A stretch of 64,000 nucleotides of DNA from Paenibacillus macquariensis (GTDB lineage: Bacteria; Bacillota; Bacilli; Paenibacillales; Paenibacillaceae), in NCBI RefSeq assembly GCF_900156375.1, contig NZ_FTNK01000003.1, forward strand, positions 1 to 64,000, given 5' to 3'. Shown one piece after another: positions 25,453 through 34,362 of this stretch. The translations under genes and the position numbers were made by a program. The notes under the pieces are model-generated. The model saw only the letters and a list, made by a program, of their open reading frames with translations. It ran no database searches and was not told the origin of the DNA. Position 1 is the first letter of the stretch. Every line of letters starts with the position of its first letter.

Positions 25453-25481
25453 TTGATGACTACCTGATGACGATTTATAAT
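25453..25481 (+). promoter_or_regulatory. Sigma-A-type promoter for the gene at 25529
   Basis: TTGATG, exactly 17 bp, TATAAT, ending 47 nt before the start codon. Confidence 0.65.
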
Positions 25482-25528
25482 GAGTCATAAGCCCTATGTC
25501 ATGGGTGGAATTAGGGGGAGAATGTCAA

Positions 25529-25933
25529 ATGATAAAAATTGATCAATTATCGTTGGCGAGGCAGATGGATATGGTATTTAAAGAGGTGGAACAAGAATTG
25601 GCGGGATTAACTGCGGGCACTTTATTTGTACAAATACGCAACAATGCAGTTGGCAAATTTGGAATTCGTCATAACCCTATTGCAGGGCGCAATGGGCAAT
25701 TTACTTTCTCTGAAGAAGGTCTATCTGCTGTACATCAACTATCCTTTCGAAACATGGCTATAGAAAGTCTGAAATACAAGCATCATTGGACACATGGCGA
25801 GATTACTTATGATTTCATGGTACGTCAGGGTATTATCGTGGTAGATGCTGTTCTTGAATCCAATTATAACATGGCAAATTTGATGATCCGTTATCCTCGT
25901 CAAACCTATAATGAAGCTTCATCGGACTTATAA
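25529..25933 (+). CDS. Hypothetical protein, 134 residues
   Basis: A soluble, mixed alpha/beta protein without signal or membrane segment. Recognisable stretches are KFGIRHNPIAGRNGQF and ESNYNMANLMIRYP. The ATG at 25529 follows AGGGGGAG; a longer GTG-type frame from 25496 has no ribosome site. It has its own promoter and terminator, so it is monocistronic. I do not recognise the family. Confidence 0.7.
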   Translation: MIKIDQLSLARQMDMVFKEVEQELAGLTAGTLFVQIRNNAVGKFGIRHNPIAGRNGQFTFSEEGLSAVHQLSFRNMAIESLKYKHHWTHGEITYDFMVRQGIIVVDAVLESNYNMANLMIRYPRQTYNEASSDL

Positions 25934-25962
25934 TACTATTATTCATTTATTAAACAACAAAG

Positions 25963-25996
25963 AAAGGCGACCTTGAGAGAAAGGCCGCCTTTTTAA
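25963..25996 (+). terminator. Terminator between the hypothetical gene and the first SASP
   Basis: AAAGGCG-ACCTT pairs with AAGG-CCGCCTTT around GAGAG, with TTTTT on the + side. Confidence 0.8.
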
Positions 25997-26028
25997 TCAT
26001 TAGTTTGAATATCATGTGAAGAGCAAGA

Positions 26029-26268
26029 TTATGAGTTGGAACGACCTGATAATTGTTGCTCAGCCAATTGTACTAGACGTTTAGTGATATACCCACCTAA
26101 AGAACCAGTTTCACGGGATGTGTAGTTTCCATAGTAACCATCTTGAGGAATTTGAACGCCTAGCTCTTGAGCTGCTTCCATTTTCAATTGATGTAGAGCA
26201 GCTGTCGCTTGAGGGACTACCAAGTTGTTGGAACGACTACCTCGACCTTGTTGACCTGCGTGACCCAT
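26029..26268 (-). CDS. Alpha/beta-type small acid-soluble spore protein, copy 1
   Basis: A 79-residue DNA-binding spore protein that coats and protects spore DNA. The family blocks are SNNLVVPQATAALHQLKMEAA, the GPR-type cleavage region near ELGV, and GSLGGYITKRLVQLAEQ. The ATG at 26268 follows a perfect AAGGAGGTGA; 16 codons of upstream frame are rejected. A sigma-G-type promoter lies just upstream, matching forespore expression. A close paralogue is at 29109. Confidence 0.93.
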   Translation of the reverse strand: MGHAGQQGRGSRSNNLVVPQATAALHQLKMEAAQELGVQIPQDGYYGNYTSRETGSLGGYITKRLVQLAEQQLSGRSNS

Positions 26269-26298
26269 GTGTTTCACCTCCTTTGTACTTAATGAGGT

Positions 26299-26328
26299 TA
26301 TTATGGATCGAAACAATTAAAATCATAC
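26299..26328 (-). promoter_or_regulatory. Sigma-G-type promoter for SASP copy 1
   Basis: On the minus strand GTATG, an 18-bp spacer and CATAATA match the sigma-G consensus (GHATR and CATWMTA) at every position. It ends about 30 nt before the start codon. Confidence 0.65.
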
Positions 26329-26403
26329 AAGAAAACAAGTAGTCTAGAAGTGGTAATTATTACTTTAAGATGAGCATCCCTTTATGAATCTGGTTATCTG
26401 AAA

Positions 26404-27375
26404 CTAAGGGCGATGTATTGACTCCAGATAAAGCTGTGTTTCAAAGGTTTGTTGTGGTTCTAGACGGATTAATCCCGTGAATTCGGGTCCTTGTTCAAGA
26501 TTAGGAGCATTAGGTAACCAAGTGTATGGTTCTATGCACAAGAATTCATCTGCTTCTCCCTTAGTATAGAGAACCCAATGTTTGAAGTAACGATCATCTG
26601 CAACATATCTAAGTCCGTAACCATCTTTATGAGACAATACGGCTTCCACAGGTTGTCCTTCGCCGATTCGGAGTATCGTATCAAGATTAGTACCTGCTAA
26701 ATTAAGACCCACATTGAGATCTTCTAGAGAACCTAAGGGAGCTAGTCCTCCGGATGGAATTAATGCTTCATCGAGTTCGTATATAGATTCAACAGGTACT
26801 TTCAATGTCCAATTTTGAGGTTGTCCATTCAATAAGAACCATGAGTGAAATCCAAGTCCAACTGGAAAAGCATGTTCACCTAGATTTGTTACTTTTAATT
26901 GCTGAGTAAAACGTGATCCTTGTAATTTGAAAATAACTTGGAACTTAAGAGGAATCGGTGATTGAGCCATCCATTGACTATCATCACTTGATAAGAATTC
27001 AGTTGTGATTGAACAACCATCCTCATCCTCTTCAATGTCACTTACACACCAACTCTGAGTCTTATGCAATCCGTGGATGTGGTTATCACCTGCTGTGTTG
27101 CGATTGAATTGATAATCCACGCCGTCATAACTGAATTGACCATTACGAAGTCTACCTGGAGGGAACAATAGAGGAATGCCGAAATGGTAAGGTTTCAATA
27201 AATAGAAATCAAGATCTTGCTCATCAGGTTCTCTGAGTATATGTCGCTCTTCATGCTTGTCCCAGATGGCAATAACATTATTACCAAGTCTCGGAAGTAA
27301 GGTGATTTGAAGATCGTTGCTATGAAGGATATACGTGTCATAACCGTTCCACGTTCCTTTGGTTAATTGTGTCAT
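26404..27375 (-). CDS. Aldose 1-epimerase family protein
   Basis: A 323-residue galactose-mutarotase-fold enzyme that interconverts alpha and beta anomers of aldoses or a related sugar phosphate. Present are LLFPPGRLRNGQF, the catalytic-His region DNHIHGLHKTQSW, FPVGLGFHSWF and the C-terminal FLCIEPYTWLPNAPN with the acidic catalytic residue. The ATG follows AAAGGAGC. No sugar operon adjoins it, so the substrate is open. Confidence 0.87.
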   Translation of the reverse strand: MTQLTKGTWNGYDTYILHSNDLQITLLPRLGNNVIAIWDKHEERHILREPDEQDLDFYLLKPYHFGIPLLFPPGRLRNGQFSYDGVDYQFNRNTAGDNHIHGLHKTQSWCVSDIEEDEDGCSITTEFLSSDDSQWMAQSPIPLKFQVIFKLQGSRFTQQLKVTNLGEHAFPVGLGFHSWFLLNGQPQNWTLKVPVESIYELDEALIPSGGLAPLGSLEDLNVGLNLAGTNLDTILRIGEGQPVEAVLSHKDGYGLRYVADDRYFKHWVLYTKGEADEFLCIEPYTWLPNAPNLEQGPEFTGLIRLEPQQTFETQLYLESIHRP

Positions 27376-27518
27376 TGGTTAAGCTCCTTTGCAGTTATAA
27401 TCTAAAAGAATCTATTTTCATCATAACAGATTAATTATGATTTGGTAAAAATGAGTTTGACAATTATGGGCCATAGGTCTTATCATTGCATTTAAGTATA
27501 TGATAAAGATCATGAACA

Positions 27519-27780
27519 CGATGATAGGGACAAGTAAGCTAGACGGATGACCTTCAGAAAGCCGGTGGTTGATGCGAACCGGTGGAGCCGATATGCCGAA
27601 TGGACCCTTGAGTGCCGAGTTGAACGGGAATGATACATTCCTTAATAGACAGGCCGTCTTTTCCACGTTACGGAAATTGAAGGTCGTACGTGTGTTGTTT
27701 CTATTGGAACAATCAACTATTTACGATAAATAAGGGTGGCACCACGGTCTCACGTCCCTTGCGGATGTGGGCCTTTTTCT
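27519..27780 (+). ncRNA. T-box riboswitch (Trp) upstream of trpS
   Basis: The conserved T-box AAGGGTGGCACCACGG is at 27732-27747, followed by a terminator stem with GGCCTTTTTCT. Stem I carries an AGTA-type bulge, and TGG at 27601-27603, followed by A, is a suitable Trp specifier codon. It senses uncharged tRNA-Trp (gene at 284) and allows read-through into trpS. Stem boundaries are approximate. Confidence 0.92.
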
Positions 27781-27812
27781 GTTGTTTTATTTATTATTTA
27801 GGAGGGGTTAAA

Positions 27813-28808
27813 TTGAAAAAAACAGTATTATCAGGCATAACACCTAGTGGAAGACTAACGCTGGGCAATTATATCGGCGCTATGCAGAATTACGTTAAGC
27901 TACAGGATCCTTATCAATGTTATTACATGGTGGCAGATCTACATGCCATCACAGTACCCCAAGAACCAGAAGATCTTCGCGAGCGATCTGTTGCAAATGC
28001 GGCGTTATATATTGCGGCAGGAATTGATCCTTCGAAGTCTAATGTTTACTTACAATCAGCGGTACCTCAACATGCAGAGCTTGGATGGTTGTTGACTACG
28101 TTGACGTCTATGGGTGAATTAGAGCGAATGACTCAGTTTAAAGATAAGTCGAATGGGAAGGAGTCAGTAGGAGCCGGTTTATTTGTGTATCCGTCACTTA
28201 TGGCTGCTGATATTCTGGTATATAACACAGATCTAGTTCCAGTAGGTGAAGATCAGAAACAGCATTTGGAGCTAACACGTGATCTAGCGGGACGTTTCAA
28301 TAGCCGTTTTGGAAAATTATTTACGATTCCGGAACCTTACATTCCAGAAGTAGGAGCACGAATCATGTCTCTGGATGACGTTAGTAAAAAAATGAGTAAA
28401 AGTAGCGCAGTTCCTGCTAGTTATATTGCTCTATTGGATGCACCAGATGTAATTCGCAAAAAAATTAGCAGAGCTACAACAGATTCAGGTGCAGAAGTAA
28501 GATTTGACGTGGAGACCAAACCTGAGGTTAGCAACTTGATGACGATATACTCTCAATGTTCGGACCTTTCTCTTGAAGACATTCGAGTGAAGTATGAGGG
28601 AAAAATGTACGGTGGTTTCAAAAAGGATCTTGCAGAAGTAATCGTTGCAACCTTAGAGCCTTTGCAGCATCGTTATAATGAAATCCGTCAAACTGGCGAA
28701 ATTCAAGACATCCTAGCTCAAGGAGCTGAGAATGCAAGTATAGCGGCTACGAAGACTCTGGATGAAGTTAAACAACGGATGGGTTTCCTAACTTCTAGAA
28801 AACACTAG
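27813..28808 (+). CDS. trpS: Tryptophanyl-tRNA synthetase
   Basis: A 331-residue class I synthetase. The HIGH-equivalent motif is in GRLTLGNYIGAM and the KMSKS motif in KKMSKSSA. DQKQHLELTRDLA is the conserved dimer/active-site block. The start is TTG at 27813, 7 nt after AGGAGGGG; this gives the normal length, while an upstream frame would translate the T-box. Expression is under the Trp T-box. Its TAG stop shares a CTAG palindrome with the stop of the convergent gene. Confidence 0.95.
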   Translation: MKKTVLSGITPSGRLTLGNYIGAMQNYVKLQDPYQCYYMVADLHAITVPQEPEDLRERSVANAALYIAAGIDPSKSNVYLQSAVPQHAELGWLLTTLTSMGELERMTQFKDKSNGKESVGAGLFVYPSLMAADILVYNTDLVPVGEDQKQHLELTRDLAGRFNSRFGKLFTIPEPYIPEVGARIMSLDDVSKKMSKSSAVPASYIALLDAPDVIRKKISRATTDSGAEVRFDVETKPEVSNLMTIYSQCSDLSLEDIRVKYEGKMYGGFKKDLAEVIVATLEPLQHRYNEIRQTGEIQDILAQGAENASIAATKTLDEVKQRMGFLTSRKH

Positions 28809-28990
28809 CTAAGACTTTTAAGGGATGCTCTTCTTTGTTTAGCTTTGATTACGAATCCCCAGCCGATATTACAAATGCCTACGACAGTTAAAAGTAAGGC
28901 GATCCATCCTGAATAACTGATGGCGATAGCCGCTACGGCTAGGATAATGATTGAGGACGCTGCGAACCATAATGAGAGACCTTTATTCAT
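28805..28990 (-). CDS. Small two-helix membrane protein (YlaF/DUF5325-like)
   Basis: A 61-residue protein with two membrane helices (about 7-26 and 30-48) and a basic tail (KAKQRRASLK). The length and topology resemble YlaF/DUF5325 proteins of Bacillales, whose function is unknown; the match is tentative. GGAGG lies 8 nt before the ATG. It is convergent with trpS and the two stop codons overlap. Confidence 0.6.
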   Translation of the reverse strand: MNKGLSLWFAASSIIILAVAAIAISYSGWIALLLTVVGICNIGWGFVIKAKQRRASLKSLS

Positions 28991-29025
28991 GTCAAAAACC
29001 TCCAGTGTTTAATTAGGGAATTAAA

Positions 29026-29054
29026 GAATAATGTCTTACGATATAGCCATACTA
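29026..29054 (+). promoter_or_regulatory. Sigma-G-type promoter for SASP copy 2
   Basis: GAATA, a 17-bp spacer and CATACTA match the sigma-G consensus fully. It ends 55 nt before the start, and a CTAAGCTTGCAAGCTTG near-palindrome follows. Confidence 0.6.
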
Positions 29055-29108
29055 AGCTTGCAAGCTTGCACTTCATTACAGAAACAGAAGTGAAAGGAGA
29101 TTATTATT

Positions 29109-29324
29109 ATGGCACAAGGACAATCAGGTTCCAACAATCTCGTGGTTCCTCAGGCAAGAGCAGCACTAAATCAACTTAAAATGGAGGCTGCTCAAGAACT
29201 CGGTGTTACGATTCCGCAGGATGGCTATTATGGTAACTATACTTCACGAGAAGTAGGTTCTCTCGGAGGGTATATTACGAAACGCTTAGTCCAATTAGCA
29301 GAACAATCTCTATCGGGTAAATAA
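29109..29324 (+). CDS. Alpha/beta-type small acid-soluble spore protein, copy 2
   Basis: A 71-residue paralogue of the SASP at 26029, nearly identical from SNNLVVPQ to ITKRLVQLAEQ. It differs in a shorter N-terminus (MAQGQSG) and the ending SLSGK. GAAAGGAG precedes the ATG. A sigma-G-type promoter is upstream and a terminator follows at 29372. The two copies, about 3 kb apart in opposite orientation, probably arose by duplication. Confidence 0.94.
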   Translation: MAQGQSGSNNLVVPQARAALNQLKMEAAQELGVTIPQDGYYGNYTSREVGSLGGYITKRLVQLAEQSLSGK

Positions 29325-29371
29325 ATGTACACCGTACGTAACGTATCGCTTGATATATGAATTCCATTGTG

Positions 29372-29402
29372 AAAGCCTAGAGCGATTGCTCTAGGTTTTT
29401 TA
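29372..29402 (+). terminator. Terminator after SASP copy 2
   Basis: AAAGCCTAGAGC pairs with GCTCTAGGTTT around GATT, followed by TTTTTT. Confidence 0.88.
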
Positions 29403-29426
29403 GCTTATGTTTATTGAATTCATCGT

Positions 29427-29459
29427 ATAAAAAGTTACCGCCTATTTATAGGCGGTAAC
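29427..29459 (-). terminator. Terminator of the YfhP-like gene
   Basis: GTTACCGCCTA pairs with TAGGCGGTAAC around a 4-nt loop. The A run at 29427-29433 becomes a U tract on the minus strand. Confidence 0.85.
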
Positions 29460-29500
29460 ATCCTTCTACTTGTATATTAGACTCGGGTGCATTCCTCTTG

Positions 29501-30490
29501 TCAAGAAGAATAATCAATGGACAAGCGTTCATTCATCTTTTCTTCGCTAAGCCATCCAATATATGAACTGATCGGTGTGAAGTGTTTGTCCATAACGACT
29601 ACAGCTACAAAAGGATACTGCGTTCGGTGAAGATAACGTACATCTACCCATCGAACGACATAACCATTCATGATTATTTCTACATCCGCTACAGCAAAGG
29701 AAGTGAAATAAAGGAAAGCTTTTACGTTAGCGTGCTCTTTAGAAGACACAACTGCCGGATGGTTTGAAGAGACTACAGATTGTTGACTCCATTGTAGATC
29801 GCTACGGTTCACTCTCCCAATGTCATAACTTCCGTCAGAACGTAACTTGACCAGATGCCATTGCCGCAGATAAACCGTAGGGAGTACATAATATTTATCA
29901 CCCTCAAGATAACTGGGGTCCAGTCGTACCATTTGCGCTGTTTTTAGGAAATGAACGATGGTTCTCCAAGCATAATAACAGATAGTCACACTATACAGAA
30001 TTGTGAATAGAGGTGCAGGTTGTACGATCCCAAGAACCCATAGCAAGATTGCGGATAAGTGAGTTCCGAATATAAATGGATCAAAGATGTGAATAATGTT
30101 CCATGAAATCCATCGTTCTGTAAACGGCCTAAATGCCTGTGTACCATACGTATTAAACATATCGCTGAAGACATGAACGCATACAGCAATACCAGTCCAC
30201 AAGCTTAAGTGGAGTACGGATACATCTCGAAATACCAATGTTATTGCCGCGGTGATGAGCACGGTCCATAGAAGTAAAAAAGGAAGGGAATGTGTAATCC
30301 CTCTGTGATTACGGATATATACAGCATTATTTTTCAAGCGAAGGACGCCATCGATATCGGGAGCTTGTGATGCAATGACAGTTCCGAAAGCTACAGCGAT
30401 TGCAAGCGAAGGACTTGCTGCGACAACAGGATCGATATGCGCTAAGCCTGCGAGGGTGAATCCCATAACCAGATGTGTGCCTGTATCCAT
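29501..30490 (-). CDS. YfhP/YdjM-type membrane-bound metal-dependent hydrolase
   Basis: This 329-residue protein has an N-terminal YdjM-like domain with conserved metal-site residues: MDTGTHLVMGFTLAGLA, a QAPDIDGVLR acidic motif and NHRGITHSLPFLLL. About four membrane segments cover residues 10-190, and a C-terminal soluble domain follows. B. subtilis YfhP belongs here. The precise substrate is unknown. The ATG at 30490 has AAAGGAG upstream; an in-frame extension from 30571 is rejected for lack of a ribosome site. Confidence 0.82.
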   Translation of the reverse strand: MDTGTHLVMGFTLAGLAHIDPVVAASPSLAIAVAFGTVIASQAPDIDGVLRLKNNAVYIRNHRGITHSLPFLLLWTVLITAAITLVFRDVSVLHLSLWTGIAVCVHVFSDMFNTYGTQAFRPFTERWISWNIIHIFDPFIFGTHLSAILLWVLGIVQPAPLFTILYSVTICYYAWRTIVHFLKTAQMVRLDPSYLEGDKYYVLPTVYLRQWHLVKLRSDGSYDIGRVNRSDLQWSQQSVVSSNHPAVVSSKEHANVKAFLYFTSFAVADVEIIMNGYVVRWVDVRYLHRTQYPFVAVVVMDKHFTPISSYIGWLSEEKMNERLSIDYSS

Positions 30491-30703
30491 ATGCAATCTC
30501 TCCTTTGTGATAACCTTACTATATAGTAAATACCCAATTCTTAGCCATTCTATCGGAAAGCGTAATGACAAATGTCATCAAATTGTCAAATTGAAAGTTA
30601 AATAGCGCTGATTGTCGAATACTTTTTACTTCGTATATGATAAACTTTATAGCAGAGGATTTTTATGTTCTCTTTAACACAGAAAAGAGGAGGAGCTTTA
30701 GGC

Positions 30704-31639
30704 GTGGAAAATCATATGAGTTATCAAGTTTCTTCGGACTCCGCAGCGGTTTCTGAAAATAAGAAACCATCTAACGAATCAGGAACCTGGAGAGATTTCA
30801 TTAATATAACGAAACCGGGCATTGTCCGTTCAAGCTTTATGTCGGCTTTTGCTGGCTATTGGGTTGCATCGCAATGGGATTTTCAGATTGGGAAAATGAT
30901 TCTAACTCTGTTGGGAACTGTGCTTATTCTGGCATCTTCATGTGTGTTCAATAATTATTTTGACCGTGAACTGGATTTGAAGATGACGCGGACGAGAGAA
31001 CGTGCACTTCCTACAGGTAGGTTGAAACCAGGGGTCGTGTTATGGTATGCGATCATATTAGGGGTTGTAGGTCTTACGATATTATTCTCTTTCTCGGGGA
31101 TACTTGCGGGTCTGTTCGGTATCGTTGGGATGCTGGTCTACGTCGTAATATATACACTTTGGTTGAAACGTTCATCTACGTGGAGTACATCCGTTGGTGC
31201 AATCTCAGGGGCTGTCCCACCACTCGTGGGTTATGTCGCTGTCACAGGTGAAGTGGATATGGGAGCTGTATTGTTATTTGCATTATTATTTTTATGGCAG
31301 CCTCCGCACTTCTGGGCACTAGGGATACGTCGTGTGGAAGAATATCGAGCAGCAGGATATCCATTACTGCCTGTAGTTAAGGGGATCAAACGCACTAAGA
31401 TCCAGATGATTCCTTATCTTATTGCTTTGATTCCAGTACCCATCCTAATGTATGTGTACGGATATGCCGGTATTTATTACATGATTATTTCATTGGTGTT
31501 ATCCATTGTGTGGCTTTATCTTTCTTTACAAGGCTTCAAAGCGAAAAACGATGAGGTTTGGGCTAAGAAAGTATTCTTATTTTCGATTAACTACTTAACA
31601 TTGAGTCTTATTGTTTTAATCATTAACACAACACATTAG
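30704..31639 (+). CDS. ctaB: Protoheme IX farnesyltransferase
   Basis: This UbiA-type prenyltransferase converts heme B to heme O for terminal oxidases. About nine membrane segments are seen. The first Asp motif is in NNYFDRELDLKM, followed by TRERALPTGRL; the second region has RRVEEYRAAGYPLLP. The start is GTG at 30704, 8 nt after AGAGGAGGAG, giving 311 residues; an upstream ATG at 30665 precedes the ribosome site. The sco gene follows closely. Cytochrome oxidase genes themselves are not in the window. Confidence 0.92.
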   Translation: MENHMSYQVSSDSAAVSENKKPSNESGTWRDFINITKPGIVRSSFMSAFAGYWVASQWDFQIGKMILTLLGTVLILASSCVFNNYFDRELDLKMTRTRERALPTGRLKPGVVLWYAIILGVVGLTILFSFSGILAGLFGIVGMLVYVVIYTLWLKRSSTWSTSVGAISGAVPPLVGYVAVTGEVDMGAVLLFALLFLWQPPHFWALGIRRVEEYRAAGYPLLPVVKGIKRTKIQMIPYLIALIPVPILMYVYGYAGIYYMIISLVLSIVWLYLSLQGFKAKNDEVWAKKVFLFSINYLTLSLIVLIINTTH

Positions 31640-31691
31640 ATTGTGGAATGATATTCCTAGTGAAATATGGTTTGGGCGAAAGAGGGGTTTT

Positions 31692-32318
31692 GTGTTTCTC
31701 ATGCAAACGTTAAAACGTTATAAATGGACATGGATTTCTATTATTATCATATTGATCTTCGCAGCATATTTATTGGTATCATCATTAGGGCTAGGTAAAG
31801 AAAAATGGCCTGTTATTGGAACGGTTCAGGATTTCTCATTGGAAAATGTAGATAAGACAACCGTCACTCTTGATGATACGACGGGTAAGGTACGGTTGTT
31901 CTACTTCTTCTTTACCAGTTGTCCAGATGTGTGCCCGGTTACGACCTTTATGCTTAGCCAAGCACAGAAGCAGTTGGTGGAAGACGGAACATTTGGCAAA
32001 GATGTTGAGTTTGTCTCCATTTCATTTGACCCTGAAGTGGATACGGTAGATAAGATTAAAGCGTTCGGGGATAAGTTCAAAGTAGATTATAATGGCTGGT
32101 ACTTCCTGCGGGGAGACAAGCAAAAGATATGGGATTTAGCAGAGAAATCATTCAAAACGATGATTATAGGCGATAAAGAAGGTAACTATTCGCATGCTAA
32201 TCTTATTGCTTTGGTGGATCGGAATAATCAGGTTCGTAACTTATATAACGCGAATGACACGGAAGATGTGTCGGTAGATACACTAGTTAAGGATATAAAG
32301 GATCTCGCAAAAGAGTAA
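31692..32318 (+). CDS. SCO/SenC family copper chaperone
   Basis: A membrane-anchored thioredoxin-fold protein that delivers copper to the CuA site of cytochrome c oxidase. After one N-terminal helix come the copper ligands in TSCPDVCP and a His in NYSHANLIALVD. The start is uncertain: GTG at 31692 is 4 nt, and ATG at 31701 is 13 nt, after AGAGGGG. It follows ctaB by about 50 nt, so heme O synthesis and copper insertion for the oxidase are probably co-transcribed. Confidence 0.88.
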   Translation: MFLMQTLKRYKWTWISIIIILIFAAYLLVSSLGLGKEKWPVIGTVQDFSLENVDKTTVTLDDTTGKVRLFYFFFTSCPDVCPVTTFMLSQAQKQLVEDGTFGKDVEFVSISFDPEVDTVDKIKAFGDKFKVDYNGWYFLRGDKQKIWDLAEKSFKTMIIGDKEGNYSHANLIALVDRNNQVRNLYNANDTEDVSVDTLVKDIKDLAKE

Positions 32319-32338
32319 CTAAGCATACCTTTACATAG

Positions 32339-32378
32339 GAAACCTCATACTTACCCCTGGGTAGGTATGAGGTTTTCT
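32339..32378 (+). terminator. Terminator after the ctaB-sco operon
   Basis: AACCTCATAC plus TACCC pairs with GGGTAG-GTATGAGGTT, followed by TTC TTG. It may also act for the convergent Toprim gene. Confidence 0.82.
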
Positions 32379-32397
32379 TGTATATGAATGTCACTTC

Positions 32398-32748
32398 TCA
32401 TAAGCTATCGGGCATACTTGAATAGATGATGAATTCATGAAGTGATGCTTTTTCCAATTGCGAAATGAGATACTCATCAGGTGTACCCTCAACACCTGCA
32501 TAACCACGGCGTGTATACATATGAGCAGCGTCAGGAAAAGAATCGCGCAACACACCACGTATTTTCTTTCCAGAACTGTCATTGTCCATAAATAGATATA
32601 CTTCATTATCCTCTACCTTGTTAAGTAAGGACTCCAACTTAATGGAGCTCAATGTACCAAATGTACATAGGATGGTTACATCAGGCATAAGTAGGCGTCT
32701 CAGCTTACTACGATCATTCTTTCCTTCGACAATAATATATATAGACAT
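32398..32748 (-). CDS. Small Toprim-domain protein
   Basis: A 116-residue, single-domain Toprim protein with the catalytic Glu in YIIVEGKNDRSK and the DxD motif in LFMDNDSSGKKIR. Such stand-alone proteins are labelled small-primase-like or RNase M5-like. RNase M5 proper is longer and sits beside ksgA, so this is a different member. GAGGTG lies 8 nt before the ATG. The role is unknown; nicking or topoisomerase-type chemistry with a divalent metal is the family expectation. Confidence 0.8.
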   Translation of the reverse strand: MSIYIIVEGKNDRSKLRRLLMPDVTILCTFGTLSSIKLESLLNKVEDNEVYLFMDNDSSGKKIRGVLRDSFPDAAHMYTRRGYAGVEGTPDEYLISQLEKASLHEFIIYSSMPDSL

Positions 32749-32922
32749 AGATGGTTCACCTCATAACGAGAGGAGAGATTCCTCAGAATTCCCCGGGAAA
32801 TGTTAGAATAAATCGTACGGGTAATTCTAGTGTATCTTTTTTTACGAGTTACATGCAAAACAGTGGATATAGGTCCCCCATGGTTATGGCGGACCCTGTT
32901 TTATATTACTTCTATGGATTGA

Positions 32923-33075
32923 TTAACAAAAGATTGGGAATGCGCGTAAAATGATGACTAATAAAATGAAGAGAACGAGTATCATTCCTGTCGTACCCCC
33001 GCCAACACAAGGAGCGACAGCAACGGGTAGAGGTTGTGGTACGGGAGGACAACAGTGATTGAATTGGCTCATCAT
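32923..33075 (-). CDS. YjcZ-like tiny membrane protein
   Basis: A 50-residue protein: Cys/Pro-rich N-terminus (CCPPVPQPLPV), a Gly-rich turn, then GMILVLFILLVIILRAFPIFC. The C-terminal helix fits the YjcZ/SscA-type tiny sporulation proteins, several of which are spore-coat components. GAGGTGA precedes the ATG at 33075. The longer N-terminal half with two Cys and many Pro is unusual for that family. Confidence 0.7.
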   Translation of the reverse strand: MMSQFNHCCPPVPQPLPVAVAPCVGGGTTGMILVLFILLVIILRAFPIFC

Positions 33076-33180
33076 AATTTCACCTCGCTTTCCTTCGTAG
33101 TTGATTACCACACAGTATCCTATGTGTAGAAGGGCTAAGGGATTGTGCAAAGGCCTATACAAGTTTGTTTGTATTCATGC

Positions 33181-34362
33181 CTATAGAACATCAGGGTTGC
33201 TGTGTGGATAACGTGTTGCAATGGTCTGACGAGGAATAGGTAACATCATTAATCCAACCATTAACAGTAGGAATGCGATGAAATAGGGTGAAAGCTGACC
33301 ACGTAGCTGTCCTGCTGTAACGGGTCCAATGAACGAGCCTAGGGACATGGCTATGGATTGGAATGAGAATACTCTGCCTAATCGACCGCCACCACTAAGT
33401 CTAATGAATAATAAGGCCATGGCGGGGAAAATAAGCCCTTTCGATGCACCTAACACAAAAAGGATGTAGACTAAAGGGATGTTTGGCAATGCTGCTAAAC
33501 CGAAGAAACAACAAGCCATGAGCATAATCCCACTAACGACTCGTTTTACAGGAGAGTAACGATTCAGAAAGAATAGACCTAGCGTAAAGAGTGCACCCAC
33601 ACTAAGTATTGAAAATAGAATACCTGTGGACATGATTCCCGATATCCCTGTATTTCGGAGGGGAAGCTCAAAGAAAAGAATACCTTGTGCAAATGCTACA
33701 ACGAATGGAAGAGTGAAGTAACGCCAAGAGATTGGAGCGGGTTGTGTCTGTGTGAGTGGATCGGATAGAAGCGTATGATCCCTTGCTCCGTCTTTGGAAG
33801 CCGATTTCAATATGGATGCCGACGAAGGTACCATGAAGATAGCCATCACGCCAGTGGCAATTAGCAACCAACCAAGACTTTGAAATGTTCCAGAATATCC
33901 TGCATTAGCGACAATAAATGCACCTGCGGCAGGTGAGATGACAGAGGCAAGGGTATGGACTACACCATGTCCTGACATATATTTGCCCTGGGTGACTGAA
34001 TCTTGAGATAGTGAGGCTAGTAGCGTTAGACAAGCAGGTGACAGAAAAGCTAATACAAAACCGCTAAGGGATCGTAATACCAGCAATTGCCACGGAAACG
34101 TAACATAGGATTGAAGGAGAAGAATAACGCCAGCGGTTAGAAGACTGAAAATGATGTAACGACGGCTCCCATGGCGATCAATGACTTTCCCTGCAATGAT
34201 ATTACCAGGAAGATGCGTAAGTGCATAAATACCCATCATCCATCCAATAAAGACAGGAGCTGCTCCAATGGAAATGGCAAATGGGGTAAGAATAGGATAC
34301 TGGGCATGTAGATCGAAAAAGGCCAAAAATAGAAATAGATAAAGCCAAAAAGCCGTTTTCAC
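33181..34362 (-). CDS. MFS transporter
   Basis: A 393-residue, 12-helix major facilitator. The motif-A-type loop GKVIDRHGSRRYI lies between helices 2 and 3. The acidic residue in FFDLHAQYP of helix 1 is typical of drug/proton antiporters of the DHA1 type. The start is GTG at 34362 with AAAGGAG 7 nt upstream; an ATG at 34398 precedes it and is rejected. The substrate is not evident. Confidence 0.83.
   Translation of the reverse strand: MKTAFWLYLFLFLAFFDLHAQYPILTPFAISIGAAPVFIGWMMGIYALTHLPGNIIAGKVIDRHGSRRYIIFSLLTAGVILLLQSYVTFPWQLLVLRSLSGFVLAFLSPACLTLLASLSQDSVTQGKYMSGHGVVHTLASVISPAAGAFIVANAGYSGTFQSLGWLLIATGVMAIFMVPSSASILKSASKDGARDHTLLSDPLTQTQPAPISWRYFTLPFVVAFAQGILFFELPLRNTGISGIMSTGILFSILSVGALFTLGLFFLNRYSPVKRVVSGIMLMACCFFGLAALPNIPLVYILFVLGASKGLIFPAMALLFIRLSGGGRLGRVFSFQSIAMSLGSFIGPVTAGQLRGQLSPYFIAFLLLMVGLMMLPIPRQTIATRYPHSNPDVL

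Noticed and set aside
27690-27812. N-terminal extension of trpS
   Set aside because: It translates the T-box antiterminator region; the TTG at 27813 has a strong ribosome site.
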